DNA of 64,000 nucleotides from JAKFWF01 sp031374115 (GCA_031374115.1 JANMNO010000059.1:1-64000), one strand, 5' to 3'. Positions 36,646 to 45,817 are shown, counted from the stretch's first letter. The notes: generated by a model not told the origin, from the sequence alone. Numbers and translations are program-made.

Positions 36646-36906
36646 TCAATAACCACCGGAGCATTCGTAGTACCGGTTCTTCCAGTAGAACGAACCGGAG
36701 TGCTTCCATTTCCAGTAGTAGTAGCCGCAGCCTGAGCCATTGTAGGACACATAGCTAGGGCCGTAGTGCTTATAGAAGCCGAAGTGCTTGCCATGGTGAC
36801 CGTGACGGTGGCCACCTCCGTGCCGCCCACCAGCTTCGACTGCCGTCACAACGCCGGTTGCCAAAATGCCCGCAGCCAAGACGCCTTGTAAGATTTGTTT
36901 CTTCAT
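36646..36906 (-). CDS. small exported His/Gly- and Tyr-rich protein
   Basis: An 86-residue protein from ATG 36906 with GAGGA seven bases upstream. A signal peptide ends near AVEAGG. It is followed by a His/Gly-rich segment (GRHGGGHRHGHHGKH) and a Tyr-, Trp- and Lys-rich tail with two cysteines. The His segment could bind Zn, Ni or Cu, but this is inference. A frame that extends 34 codons further upstream lacks a ribosome site. It lies between the cyclase and Crp genes on the same strand. Confidence 0.7.
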   Translation of the reverse strand: MKKQILQGVLAAGILATGVVTAVEAGGRHGGGHRHGHHGKHFGFYKHYGPSYVSYNGSGCGYYYWKWKHSGSFYWKNRYYECSGGY

Positions 36907-37090
36907 GTCGATGTCCTCGGTTCCTGATGAAACAGCGGCGCACCTAGTTTCTGTTCCGGTTGCCGCATCGCGACTTTCAGCATTTGCTATCGGTCGTCGA
37001 TGTAGCAATCATGCCGGTAACGATGGGGACCGGCAGTGTCGTGCAGCACAGGGGCTGCAGAAAAAATTATTGGGACCAAAAAATCCTGCG

Positions 37091-37795
37091 TCACTCGTCT
37101 TCGCTCTCGAGCAATTCCGTGAGACCGGTGGGATCGGTGACAATCAGGTGTTGCTTGTCGAGGGATACGAGCCCGCGATCGCGGAGATCATTGAGCTGAC
37201 GGTTTGTATTTTCGCGCGATAGGCCGGCATAGGTTGCAAGCTCGGTCTGCGACAGCCGGAGATCAATACGTGTTTGACCATCTACGACCCGGCCATGGTG
37301 CTGAGCCAGGCGAAGGAGAGCGGCCGCGACCCTGCGTGACATGACGAGTGACGACGCCTCGACGATCGCGGATGCATGCCGGAGCTTCTCGCACAAAACA
37401 CAGATAATCCCGATCAGAGCGTCGGGATGGCTTTTCAGCACTGGCAACAGGTCTCGCCGGTTGAGGAAGAGGACTTCGGTATCTTCCATGGCGATAGCAT
37501 CGGCTGTGCGCTCGCCACCGTCGAACACGGCAAGCTCACCGATCATCCCGCCGACGCCGAGAAAGTTGAACGTGATGTCGCGCGCCTCGACCGTGACTAC
37601 GGCAATCTTGACGCGACCCGAGATGACCACCGCCAGTGAGTCGCCGCGTTCACCTCGTCGAAGGATTACGCTGCCGCGCCCAAAACGGTGTACGCGGGCA
37701 TATTTGGCAAGCTGCTCGATCTTCTCACGTGGCAGTCCGCGCAGCATGCTGCTGGCAGCTAGCAGATCGATGACGGTATGTTCGGGTGCCGCCAT
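37091..37795 (-). CDS. Crp/Fnr-family transcriptional regulator, CRP-like pocket and helix
   Basis: A 234-residue regulator. The phosphate-binding cassette keeps the residues CRP uses to hold cAMP: Glu87 (IGELAVF) and Arg96-Thr97 (GERTADAI). There is no N-terminal Fe-S cysteine cluster. The recognition helix reads LSRENTNRQL (192-201), with the Arg-Glu...Arg spacing of CRP rather than the Glu..Ser-Arg of FNR. A TGTGA-like target is therefore expected. It overlaps the FecR gene by one base (TAATG), so the two are co-translated. With two cyclases nearby, cAMP is the likely ligand. Confidence 0.92.
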   Translation of the reverse strand: MAAPEHTVIDLLAASSMLRGLPREKIEQLAKYARVHRFGRGSVILRRGERGDSLAVVISGRVKIAVVTVEARDITFNFLGVGGMIGELAVFDGGERTADAIAMEDTEVLFLNRRDLLPVLKSHPDALIGIICVLCEKLRHASAIVEASSLVMSRRVAAALLRLAQHHGRVVDGQTRIDLRLSQTELATYAGLSRENTNRQLNDLRDRGLVSLDKQHLIVTDPTGLTELLESEDE

Positions 37796-38406
37796 TATTC
37801 GACAAGCGCAAAGGCGCGGCGGATCGCCGAGGGACGCCAGCGGGCTGCGCGCAGTGGCGGCGCGCCAGGTGTCCGGATGGTGGTGCCCAGCCCATCGACC
37901 AGGCGCACATTTCGTCCTGCCGCTGTAACAACGACCTCGCCGTGATCTACGAAAACTCCGAATCCGCGACGAGTAGGACCAGCGAAAAATCGCGTGCCGC
38001 GAACCGCCAGCAGTCCATATGGACTGCGCAAGTAAGTCTCGCCCTTGATGCCTGCCGATGGACGGTCGAACAGTAACGCACCATCTTCAAGCTCCAATTC
38101 GCCGCCGGCGTCAGCGATGTGACGATCGATGCGCACCCTGGTGGCAGCGCCGAGCTTGAGAGAGGTCTGCGCGCCAAGCTGCATCGCGAGACGGGAACGC
38201 GCCTGGGTCGCTACCAGATCGCCCAGAAAAATGGCATCGGCAAGCAGCAATTTCCTGCCAAGCCCACTGTGTTCGGCAGTTGCCTGGCCCTGTAAAGCGC
38301 TTACGGCGCCTACGCTTTCTGACGGCGCAGCATGTGCAGGTTGCGCAGGTGGGAACGCTAAGCCTAGAGCGGCGCCCGCGATCATATGACGTCGATTGAT
38401 CATCAT
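37795..38406 (-). CDS. FecR-domain exported protein
   Basis: A 203-residue protein with a twin-arginine-like signal (NRRHMIAGAALGL, cleavage near AHAAPSE) and a FecR domain (about residues 45-150). The block GDLVATQARSRLAMQLG and the later SPYGLLAVRGTRFFAG are typical. FecR domains stand in the periplasm and often partner CHASE2 cyclases or envelope signalling proteins. It starts at ATG 38406 (a second ATG follows), with AGAAGG inside a predicted hairpin. It is coupled to the Crp-type regulator (TAATG). Confidence 0.85.
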   Translation of the reverse strand: MMINRRHMIAGAALGLAFPPAQPAHAAPSESVGAVSALQGQATAEHSGLGRKLLLADAIFLGDLVATQARSRLAMQLGAQTSLKLGAATRVRIDRHIADAGGELELEDGALLFDRPSAGIKGETYLRSPYGLLAVRGTRFFAGPTRRGFGVFVDHGEVVVTAAGRNVRLVDGLGTTIRTPGAPPLRAARWRPSAIRRAFALVE

Positions 38407-38407
38407 G

Positions 38408-38436
38408 TGACGAACCTTCTAGAAGCGTTTTCGTCA
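38408..38436 (-). promoter_or_regulatory. inverted repeat in the FecR-gene leader, enclosing the ribosome site
   Basis: TGACGAA at 38408-38414 is matched by TTCGTCA at 38430-38436. In the minus-strand mRNA the seven-pair stem encloses a loop that contains AGAAGG, the only good ribosome site. That loop itself holds the palindrome CTTCTAGAAG. Translation control or a regulator site is possible. Confidence 0.4.
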
Positions 38437-38492
38437 AACCGGCTAACCGGCAAGGGGCTCATGTCTGTAGGGGTACCGAGAGGCCTAAGACA

Positions 38493-38720
38493 ATGGCAAC
38501 ACGGGGACCGCTGACTTGGCTTTATGCGCGAAGCAGGTCGAACCGCATCGTTCTATCCGGTCGCAAGTTTGCCACATCACTGGACTGCTTGGCTAGCATC
38601 GCGCGTAAGTGTGACGTTGTGTTGGAAGGCACAGACGAATTTCCCAGCCTCATCGTGTTCGGTAACAATGCGCTCGCAGCGAGCGTCAGCATCGAGGCTG
38701 GATGCTTGGCATGGCGATAA
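38493..38720 (+). CDS. possible small protein (75 aa), doubtful
   Basis: An open frame with GAGAGG nine bases before the ATG. The sequence begins MATRGPLTWLYARSRSNR, with a hydrophobic C-terminal half. No family is recognised, and the composition could equally be chance in GC-rich DNA. It is listed only because of its ribosome site and position in an otherwise gene-free stretch. Confidence 0.25.
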   Translation: MATRGPLTWLYARSRSNRIVLSGRKFATSLDCLASIARKCDVVLEGTDEFPSLIVFGNNALAASVSIEAGCLAWR

Positions 38721-38856
38721 AACTACCGGTCGAACCATGCCAGAAACCAACGAGCTTCACGTATCCTGCTGGCAATGAGTCCCTGGACCGACCGCTTGCA
38801 ACCCGTCTGGCGGTGCTTCAGGATCGGGCACAGCTTAAGGGATACAGGTTCGGCTC

Positions 38857-40896
38857 ATGTTATCCATCGACCCGCTTCTCCAGTCTTTCACGCTAAAGCA
38901 TCTCACGCTGCGTAATCGCTTGATGTCGACGGCGCACGAGCCAGCTTACACCGACGATGGCATGCCGAAGGACCGCTACCGGCTGTATCATGCCGAGAAG
39001 GCAAAGGGCGGCATTGGGCTAACGATGATCGGCGGTTCGGCGGTCGTAGCGCCGGACAGCCCGCAGGCGTTCGGAAATATTCTACTTTATAAAGATGAAG
39101 TCGTGCGTTGGCTGAAGGAGCTGGCGGACGACGTACATGAGAACGGCGCAGCCGTGATGATCCAAATTACACACTTGGGTCGCCGTACTTCCTGGGCGAA
39201 GGATGACTGGTTGCCGATCATCGCACCCTCGAACGTGCGTGAGCCGGCCCATCGCGCCTTCCCCAAGATCATGGAAGACTGGGACATTCGCCGCACGATA
39301 GAGGCCTACGCGGATGCAGCCGAGCGCGTACAGGCGGGTGGTCTCGATGGTTTCGAAATCGAGTGTTACGGCCACCTGATCGATCAGTTCTGGTCTCCCG
39401 CCACCAACAAGCGCACTGACGATTACGGTGGCACTCTCGATAACCGGCTGCGATTTGCCTACGAGGTGCTACGCGCCATTCGCAAACGTGTCGGTCCCCA
39501 CTTCATCGTCGGCACGCGCATGGTGTGCGACGAGCAGTGGGAGCGAGGGATTTCGAAGCAAGAGGGCTTGGAAATCGCGCGAAGGCTGGTCGCGTCTGGC
39601 CTGATCGACTTCGTCAACGTCATTCGCGGCCACATCGACACCGACGAAGCGTTGTCGCGCGTCATCCCAGGCATGGGGGAACGTTCTGCGCCGCACCTCG
39701 AGTTCGCCGGCGAGGTCAAAGCCGTGACGCGGGTGCCGACGTTCCATGCCGCGCGCATTCAGGATGTCGCCACCGCGCGCTACGCCATCGAGAGCGGCAA
39801 GCTCGATCTTGTTGGCATGACGCGTGCGCACATGGCCGATCCACATATCGTGCGTAAGATCATTGAGAAGCGCGAGCACGAGATCCGCCCGTGCGTCGGC
39901 ATGGGTTACTGCATCGATAGCATCTATTCGGGTCAGGCGCTGTGCGTACATAACCCGGCGACGGGGCGCGAAAGCACGATGCCGCATATCATCGCGCGCT
40001 CAGAAGGTCTGACGCGAAAGGTTGTGATCGTGGGCGCCGGCCCGGCCGGGCTGGAGGCCGGTCGAGTTTGTGGTGAGCGTGGCCACTCGGTGGTGCTGAT
40101 GGAAGCTGGTAGCCAGGTAGGTGGCCAGATCCGAATTGCGGCTGGTCTGTCTCGGCGCAGGGAGATCATGGGCATTGTCGACTGGCGTGCGGCCCAGTGC
40201 GCGAAGCTCGGCGTTTCGGTGCGTCTGAACACCTACGCCGAGGCGGCCGATGTTCTTGCCGAACATCCCGATATCGTGGTCGTTGCGACCGGTGGCGTGC
40301 CGAACACGTCGTTTCTCGATGCTGGCGCGGAATTAGTCACCACGAGCTGGGATTTGCTGACCGGCGCCGCCAGCGTTGCGGAAAACGTCATCGTCTACGA
40401 TGACAATGGCGCGCATCCGGGCGTCAGCGCGGCGGAGTTTGCGGCACGGTCCGGCGCTAAGGTTGAAATCGTCACGCCAGAACGGACCATCGCGCCGGAC
40501 ATTGGCGCGACGAGCTATCCACCTTATCTGCGTGCCTTCTCACAATTCGGCGTAACGACCACTTTGCACCTCAGGCTCGAACGCGTGCGCCGCGAGGGCA
40601 ACACGTTGATTGCTACGTTCAATGACGACTATGGCAATCGGAAGGTAGAAAAATCTGCCGACCAAGTCGTAGTCGAGCATGGCACTGTCCCGGTAGACGA
40701 TCTGTACATGGCGCTGAAAGCTGGCTCGCGGAATTTAGGAGAAGTCGACTACAAAGCGCTTATCCACAACCGCGCGCAGACGATCACGCGCAACGCGAAC
40801 GGCACCTACCAGCTATTTCGCATCGGCGATGCCGTCTCATCCCGCAACATCCATGCAGCCATCTACGATGCGCTTCGGTTGGCCAAGGATTTTTAA
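38857..40896 (+). CDS. flavin/Fe-S oxidoreductase of the dienoyl-CoA reductase/TMADH family, likely N-methyl amino-acid demethylase
   Basis: A 679-residue protein. Residues 1-345 form an Old Yellow Enzyme TIM barrel binding FMN. A cysteine segment follows, then from residue 388 an FAD/NAD-binding domain (VVIVGAGPAGLEAGR). The family normally has four Fe-S cysteines; here Cys346, Cys352 and Cys363 are kept but the second is Met349 (PCVGMGYCIDS). This variant resembles, from memory, the N-methylproline (stachydrine-pathway) demethylase group. The converging neighbour is a DAO-type flavoenzyme, which fits N-methyl amino-acid oxidation. The substrate is inferred, not shown. Confidence 0.82.
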   Translation: MLSIDPLLQSFTLKHLTLRNRLMSTAHEPAYTDDGMPKDRYRLYHAEKAKGGIGLTMIGGSAVVAPDSPQAFGNILLYKDEVVRWLKELADDVHENGAAVMIQITHLGRRTSWAKDDWLPIIAPSNVREPAHRAFPKIMEDWDIRRTIEAYADAAERVQAGGLDGFEIECYGHLIDQFWSPATNKRTDDYGGTLDNRLRFAYEVLRAIRKRVGPHFIVGTRMVCDEQWERGISKQEGLEIARRLVASGLIDFVNVIRGHIDTDEALSRVIPGMGERSAPHLEFAGEVKAVTRVPTFHAARIQDVATARYAIESGKLDLVGMTRAHMADPHIVRKIIEKREHEIRPCVGMGYCIDSIYSGQALCVHNPATGRESTMPHIIARSEGLTRKVVIVGAGPAGLEAGRVCGERGHSVVLMEAGSQVGGQIRIAAGLSRRREIMGIVDWRAAQCAKLGVSVRLNTYAEAADVLAEHPDIVVVATGGVPNTSFLDAGAELVTTSWDLLTGAASVAENVIVYDDNGAHPGVSAAEFAARSGAKVEIVTPERTIAPDIGATSYPPYLRAFSQFGVTTTLHLRLERVRREGNTLIATFNDDYGNRKVEKSADQVVVEHGTVPVDDLYMALKAGSRNLGEVDYKALIHNRAQTITRNANGTYQLFRIGDAVSSRNIHAAIYDALRLAKDF

Positions 40897-40914
40897 TCCG
40901 TCCTCGCCTCGCGC

Positions 40915-42300
40915 TCATAACTGACCGTCGTTGCCCCAGCTTTCCAGCAGAGCCAGGTAGGTAGGGTCTTGATAGCGCGTCAGGGCGAAGGCTGGGGCGT
41001 AGGCAGGCAGCTCTGCCCCCAGAACGTGCCGCGCAACAAGGTCTCCGCCAGCGCATGATGCCATGATCCCGAAACCGGAATAGGCACCGGAAATGAAGAC
41101 ACCCTCGACGGCAGTAGGACCGATCAGCGGCCGGTTTTCACGGGTCCTGATGTAGTAGCCACCGTCGACGTAGGGGCGAACGCCGCGATCAATGTACGCC
41201 TGTAAGGCCGGCACCATTGTCGACATGCCGCGCAGCGCGATCTCGGCGTAGTGCTCCTCTTCGGGCAGAGGGAAGATGATGTCGGTCGCGCGGTTCTCGT
41301 AGTTGAAGAGGACAAGTAAGGTCGAGCCCGAACCGGTGCCGTCAGGACGCCCATGCACGCCGGCTGGGAATGGCTCGGTTAGCCAGCGTGTGGCGTCGTC
41401 TGCTGCCAGTTCCGTGTTCTCATCATCCGTCCATGGCAAGCGCTGCCCGTCGAGCCAGATCATCATTGGCGCGGTTCGCGGTATGATGCCCTGCGTATCG
41501 GAAATGCTGATCTTGAAGTGGCGCTCGCCGGCGATGGGTAGGTCGATCCCCAATTCGGCGGCCGTCGATTTCAGCATCGGGCCGGCGGCAAGCACGAGAT
41601 GGGTCGCAGCGAGTGTCTGGCGCTGACCGGCCTGCTCGATATGTACCGCGCTCACGCGACCACCTTCGATATCCGCGCCGGCCATTCGACCTCGAACCAG
41701 CTGGACGCCGCGTTCGCGCGCCGCCTCCAGCATGACCATGCCGAGTTGCTGGGCGCTGAGCCAGCCGGCGCGGCGGGCATGGGCGACGACTTTCGTTTTC
41801 TCCGACAGATAGGGAAAATGCCGCCGAATGAGGCTGCCGTCTGTGATGATGTCGGCGCCGGTGAGTGCAAACTCGAACCCACTCTCCGGCGAGGGCACGT
41901 AGGTATCGGCAGCGGTATCGTGCTGCCTCACTGGACCTGCGCCATGCGTCTGCGCAAGCATGGCCATCTCATGCAGCCACGTGACCTTGTCCGGCTCCGC
42001 GCTCGCAAAGACATAGCCGCGACGGTTGAGATTGAAGCGATTGCCGGTATCGCGCGCGAGCCCTTCGATGAGATCGATGCTGTGGTCCATGAACTTCGTC
42101 ATCGCGCCATCGGGCCCCGGCCACCAGTTGCGATAGCATTCCGTCGATTTGTCGGAGGTGAGCGACAGTGGGTTGCCTGCTTCGACCAGCACAACGTTTT
42201 CACAACCGTGCACCACGGCAAGGTGATAGGCGGCCGAGATGCCAGCGATCCCTGCTCCGCAGACAACAATGCGTCCGGTCGATTGGGCCATGCGTGTCAT
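40915..42300 (-). CDS. FAD-dependent amino-acid/sarcosine oxidase-family protein (DAO fold)
   Basis: A 461-residue protein starting at ATG 42300 (or 42291). The FAD-binding motif is VVCGAGIAGISAAYHLA near the N-terminus, and the C-terminal DAO signature is RPLIGPTAVEGVFISGAYSG. It resembles the beta subunit of sarcosine or dimethylglycine oxidases and oxidises a C-N bond of a secondary amino acid, giving an imine. The frame extends 49 codons upstream without a ribosome site; that part is rejected. It converges on the flavin/Fe-S gene. Confidence 0.85.
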   Translation of the reverse strand: MTRMAQSTGRIVVCGAGIAGISAAYHLAVVHGCENVVLVEAGNPLSLTSDKSTECYRNWWPGPDGAMTKFMDHSIDLIEGLARDTGNRFNLNRRGYVFASAEPDKVTWLHEMAMLAQTHGAGPVRQHDTAADTYVPSPESGFEFALTGADIITDGSLIRRHFPYLSEKTKVVAHARRAGWLSAQQLGMVMLEAARERGVQLVRGRMAGADIEGGRVSAVHIEQAGQRQTLAATHLVLAAGPMLKSTAAELGIDLPIAGERHFKISISDTQGIIPRTAPMMIWLDGQRLPWTDDENTELAADDATRWLTEPFPAGVHGRPDGTGSGSTLLVLFNYENRATDIIFPLPEEEHYAEIALRGMSTMVPALQAYIDRGVRPYVDGGYYIRTRENRPLIGPTAVEGVFISGAYSGFGIMASCAGGDLVARHVLGAELPAYAPAFALTRYQDPTYLALLESWGNDGQL

Positions 42301-42460
42301 ACTTTCTATGCTGTTTATTGCGGCGAAGTATCGATCCGTGCTGATCGGCAAATGTAAGCCAGCACCGGCCGAGGGTCTACCTGCAAGGCTGGTTGCCTGT
42401 GTACGATCGTCGAAGCTCCATGCTAGTCTGACTGAGGATCGAGACACTTAGAGGCGGGCC

Positions 42461-45400
42461 GTGCGGTGTTTCAGCTGCCATGCGACGATACCCAGCAGTG
42501 CGAAGTTCTGTGACCAATGCGGTCACGCGCAGCTGCGAACCTGCGCTGCGTGCGGTCACGCCATTTCCGCGAACGCGAGATTTTGTTCCGAGTGTGGTGC
42601 CAGCATCGCGAAGGCAGCATCCGCAACGCATGCCGATCCTGAACCGAGTACAACCGGGGTTGAAACTGCCGGGCCGGAATCTGCTGCCGAGCGACGTCAG
42701 ATAACGGTTCTGTTTTGTGACATGGTCGGGTCAAGCGCCTTGGCCGCCAAGCTCGACCCCGAAGACAACCGCGAGGTGGTGAGCCTCTTCCAAGCGTGTT
42801 GCGCCGCGGAGATCCAACGCCTCGATGGCACCGTCGCGCAGTTTCTAGGTGACGGTGTCCTCGCCTATTTCGGTTATCCCAAAGCGCACGAGGACGACGC
42901 GGAAAGGTCCGTCAGCGCTGGGCTCGCGTTGATCAAAGCCCTGGAAAAAACGAGGCCTGCACCTGATGTCGAGCTGCAGGTACGCATCGGCATTGCCACC
43001 GGCTTGGTCGTGGTCGGCGATCTCGTGCGCGGTATGGTCATGCAAGAAAACGTTGCGATCGGCATGACAACCAATCTTGCCGCGCGACTGCAGGCAGTCG
43101 CCGAGCCCAACACGATCGTAATTGCACCGCAGACGTATCAGCTGGTGGCAGCAACCTTCGAGTGTCGTGATCTAGGGCCTCAAAAGTTCAAGGGCTTCGA
43201 CGAGCCGGTGCGTGTTCATCAGGTGCTGCGGGCGAGCGAGATCGAAAGCCGGTTCGAGGCCCGGCATAGATCCGGACTAGCGCCACTGCGTGGGCGCGGC
43301 GAGGATCTGGAGCTCATGTTGCGCAGATGGGAGCAGGCCAAGCGTGGGGAAGGCCGCGTCGTGCTGTTGTCCGGCGAGGCTGGCATCGGTAAGTCCCGGC
43401 TCATGCGGGCATTCGAGGAACGGCTGGCGGGCGAGCCGCACTTGCGGGTCAACTTCCATTGTTCCCCGCATCATCGTGACAGTGCGCTCCATCCCATCAT
43501 CGGGCAGTTGCAGCGCGCAGCGAGCATCGGTCAGGACGACAGTGTGCAGACGAAACTCGACAAGCTCCAGGCCCTGCTCACCGGATCGAGCGACCAGCTC
43601 ACCGAGGACTTGGCCGTTTTCTCTACACTGCTTTCGATCCCGGCCGGCGATCGCCGCGCGTTGCCAAGTCTGACGCCGCAACAGTTCAAGGAACGGTCGC
43701 TCAGTGGATTGATGGCCCTCGTGCGTGAAGCGGCCAGCCGCCAACCCGTAATGATGGTGATCGAGGATCTGCATTGGGTCGACGCCACAACATTGGAGTT
43801 TTTTAGCCGGGTGGTCGCGCAAGCACCTAACCTGCCCATCTTCGTGCTGGCGACCGCACGCCGCGAATTTACGCCACCCTGGCCAGACGAACAGCATGTG
43901 TCGACGGTGATGCTTACCCGGCTCGGGCGCCTCGATGCGCAAACCTTGATAGCCGACGTGACGGGTGGCAAGCCGCTGCCGGACGAAGTCCTCGAGCACA
44001 TCGTCAATCGGACCGACGGGGTGCCATTATTCGTCGAGGAGCTAACCAAGGCAGTGCTGGAGAGCGGGCTGCTGCGCGAAGCCAAAAATTGTTACGAGCT
44101 GACCGGCCCTCTGCCGCCTTTGTCATTGTCGATCCCCTCGACCTTGCATGCGTCGCTTCTTGCGCGGCTGGACAGGCTGGCGGTGGTGAAGGACGTGGCC
44201 CAAATCGCCGCAACGATAGGCCGGGAATTCTCCTACCAATTGATCGCGGCCGTGGCAGGTTTACCCGAAACGGATCTGCGTCTTGCGCTTGAGCAATTGA
44301 CGCGCGCCGAGTTGGTGTTTCAACGCGGCGCCATCCCGGATGCCACGTTCATTTTTAAGCATGCACTGGTACATGACACTGCATATGCCAGTCTCGTGCG
44401 GGGCAGACGCCAACAGCTTCATGGCCAGATTGTCCGCGCCATCGAGACGCAAAAGTCCAACCTTGGGACCGATGACCCGGCCCTGTTGGCGCACCACTAC
44501 TTTGGAGCGGCGGAATTCCGCAAAGCGATAGGGGCGTGGACTTCCGCCGCCGAGCGAGCCGTAGCACGCTCTGCTCTCGTCGAAGCCGCAAATTTAATCC
44601 AGCGGGCAGTCGACGCGCTTAAGCACCTGGGCGATGGTCCGGAACGGCAGCAGCTCGAATTGGATCTGACGCTCAAACTAGCGACCGTGTTGCGCTCGGC
44701 CCATGGCTATGCTGCGCCGGTAGCTGAGGAGAAATATCTGCGGGCGCGGGAGTTGTGTCATCAGCTGTCGGATTCCGACAAGCGGTTCAGTATAGAGTGG
44801 GGGCTGTTCCAATGCTATTTCGTCAAGGGTGACATGAAGGCCGCAGGCGATATTGCGAGAGACCTCTTCGGTCATGCTCAAATGCATCCGGCTCGCCCTT
44901 TGGTCGATGCCCGGCTGGCCGAGGGGATGGTGCAATATCAGCTGGGTGATCTCAAGGGTGCGAGAAAAGCATTCGAGGTAGCGGTGGCGCTGACCAAGCC
45001 CGAGGCCGATGAGCCGCACTTCTTCTCGCACGGCCAAAATCCGGGAATTTTTTGTGCTTCTTACCTAGCCCGCACGCTCTGGCTTCTTGGCTATCCGGAC
45101 CAAGCAAAGGCGATAGTCGAGCGAAACGTGACGACTGCGCGGGCCCGCATGCATGATGCGGCGCACCTGCACAGCTATGTGAACGCGCTCACCAGTGCGG
45201 TCGGGATCTACTCGAGCCGCCGCGAGCCTGCTGTCGTTAAGCAATTGAGCGAAATGCTCGTGACCATCGCTCGTCGCTATCATTATAATTACTACGAAGT
45301 CTTAGCGGTCTTCGATTTGGCCTGGGCCGTCAGTGCCGAAGGAGATCCCACGAGCGGGATTACCCAAATGCAGCAGAGCCTTGCTGCCCTCGAAAAGACG

Positions 45401-45817
45401 GGTACCGTCAACATCCTGCCGGGCTACTACGCGCGTCTCGCAGAGCGTCTCGCCGGCACCGGCCGGCGGCACGAAGCTATGGAGGCGCTGGAGCGTGCGC
45501 AACATCCGCTTGGAACGCGGATTTGGGATGCTGAGATCGATAGGATCAACGGCGAGCTGTTGGTGTCAATGCCGGGGCAGTCCTCGGCTGCGACAGCGGC
45601 GTTTGAATCAGGAATCGAAGTTTCGCGGCGGCAGCATTGCCGCTCGTTAGAACTCAGAGTGGCTACCAGCTACGCTCGATTTCTACATTCACTTGGACGA
45701 TCTCGGGATGGTCGTGAGCTGCTCGATAACTGCTTCCGCAGCTTTGAGGAGGGACTGGACACCAAAGACCTGTTGGATGCTCGCTCTCTCCTGGGCGAAT
45801 TGAGGAAAGCGACGTAG
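42461..45817 (+). CDS. multidomain class III cyclase: zinc ribbons, cyclase, AAA/NACHT-like ATPase, TPR
   Basis: A 1118-residue soluble protein from GTG 42461, with GAGG six bases upstream. Two zinc ribbons occupy residues 3-45 (Cys3/6/17/20 and Cys28/31/42/45). A cyclase domain spans about 78-255 with metal ligands Asp87 (LFCDMVGS) and Asp131 (FLGDGVLAYFG), Asn205 and Arg209. A P-loop ATPase follows (Walker A GEAGIGKS 305-312; Walker B MMVIEDLHWVD), then a long TPR-like region. The purine-selecting Lys is Gln127 and the partner Asp is Met202, so substrate choice is uncertain. This layout is common in rhizobia and mycobacteria. Confidence 0.93.
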   Translation: MRCFSCHATIPSSAKFCDQCGHAQLRTCAACGHAISANARFCSECGASIAKAASATHADPEPSTTGVETAGPESAAERRQITVLFCDMVGSSALAAKLDPEDNREVVSLFQACCAAEIQRLDGTVAQFLGDGVLAYFGYPKAHEDDAERSVSAGLALIKALEKTRPAPDVELQVRIGIATGLVVVGDLVRGMVMQENVAIGMTTNLAARLQAVAEPNTIVIAPQTYQLVAATFECRDLGPQKFKGFDEPVRVHQVLRASEIESRFEARHRSGLAPLRGRGEDLELMLRRWEQAKRGEGRVVLLSGEAGIGKSRLMRAFEERLAGEPHLRVNFHCSPHHRDSALHPIIGQLQRAASIGQDDSVQTKLDKLQALLTGSSDQLTEDLAVFSTLLSIPAGDRRALPSLTPQQFKERSLSGLMALVREAASRQPVMMVIEDLHWVDATTLEFFSRVVAQAPNLPIFVLATARREFTPPWPDEQHVSTVMLTRLGRLDAQTLIADVTGGKPLPDEVLEHIVNRTDGVPLFVEELTKAVLESGLLREAKNCYELTGPLPPLSLSIPSTLHASLLARLDRLAVVKDVAQIAATIGREFSYQLIAAVAGLPETDLRLALEQLTRAELVFQRGAIPDATFIFKHALVHDTAYASLVRGRRQQLHGQIVRAIETQKSNLGTDDPALLAHHYFGAAEFRKAIGAWTSAAERAVARSALVEAANLIQRAVDALKHLGDGPERQQLELDLTLKLATVLRSAHGYAAPVAEEKYLRARELCHQLSDSDKRFSIEWGLFQCYFVKGDMKAAGDIARDLFGHAQMHPARPLVDARLAEGMVQYQLGDLKGARKAFEVAVALTKPEADEPHFFSHGQNPGIFCASYLARTLWLLGYPDQAKAIVERNVTTARARMHDAAHLHSYVNALTSAVGIYSSRREPAVVKQLSEMLVTIARRYHYNYYEVLAVFDLAWAVSAEGDPTSGITQMQQSLAALEKTGTVNILPGYYARLAERLAGTGRRHEAMEALERAQHPLGTRIWDAEIDRINGELLVSMPGQSSAATAAFESGIEVSRRQHCRSLELRVATSYARFLHSLGRSRDGRELLDNCFRSFEEGLDTKDLLDARSLLGELRKAT

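Larger units (their letters stand above)
38407..38856. other. divergent intergenic region (450 bases)
   Basis: The region separates the FecR operon from the flavoenzyme gene. It holds a leader hairpin for fecR (38408-38436) and one possible small gene (38493-38720), each listed separately. I see no further feature in it. Confidence 0.5.

Noticed and set aside
37091..37795. The Crp-type protein as the regulator of the anaerobox at 52871
   Set aside because: Its recognition helix has the CRP pattern and it lacks Fe-S cysteines, so an FNR/FixK-type target is unlikely.
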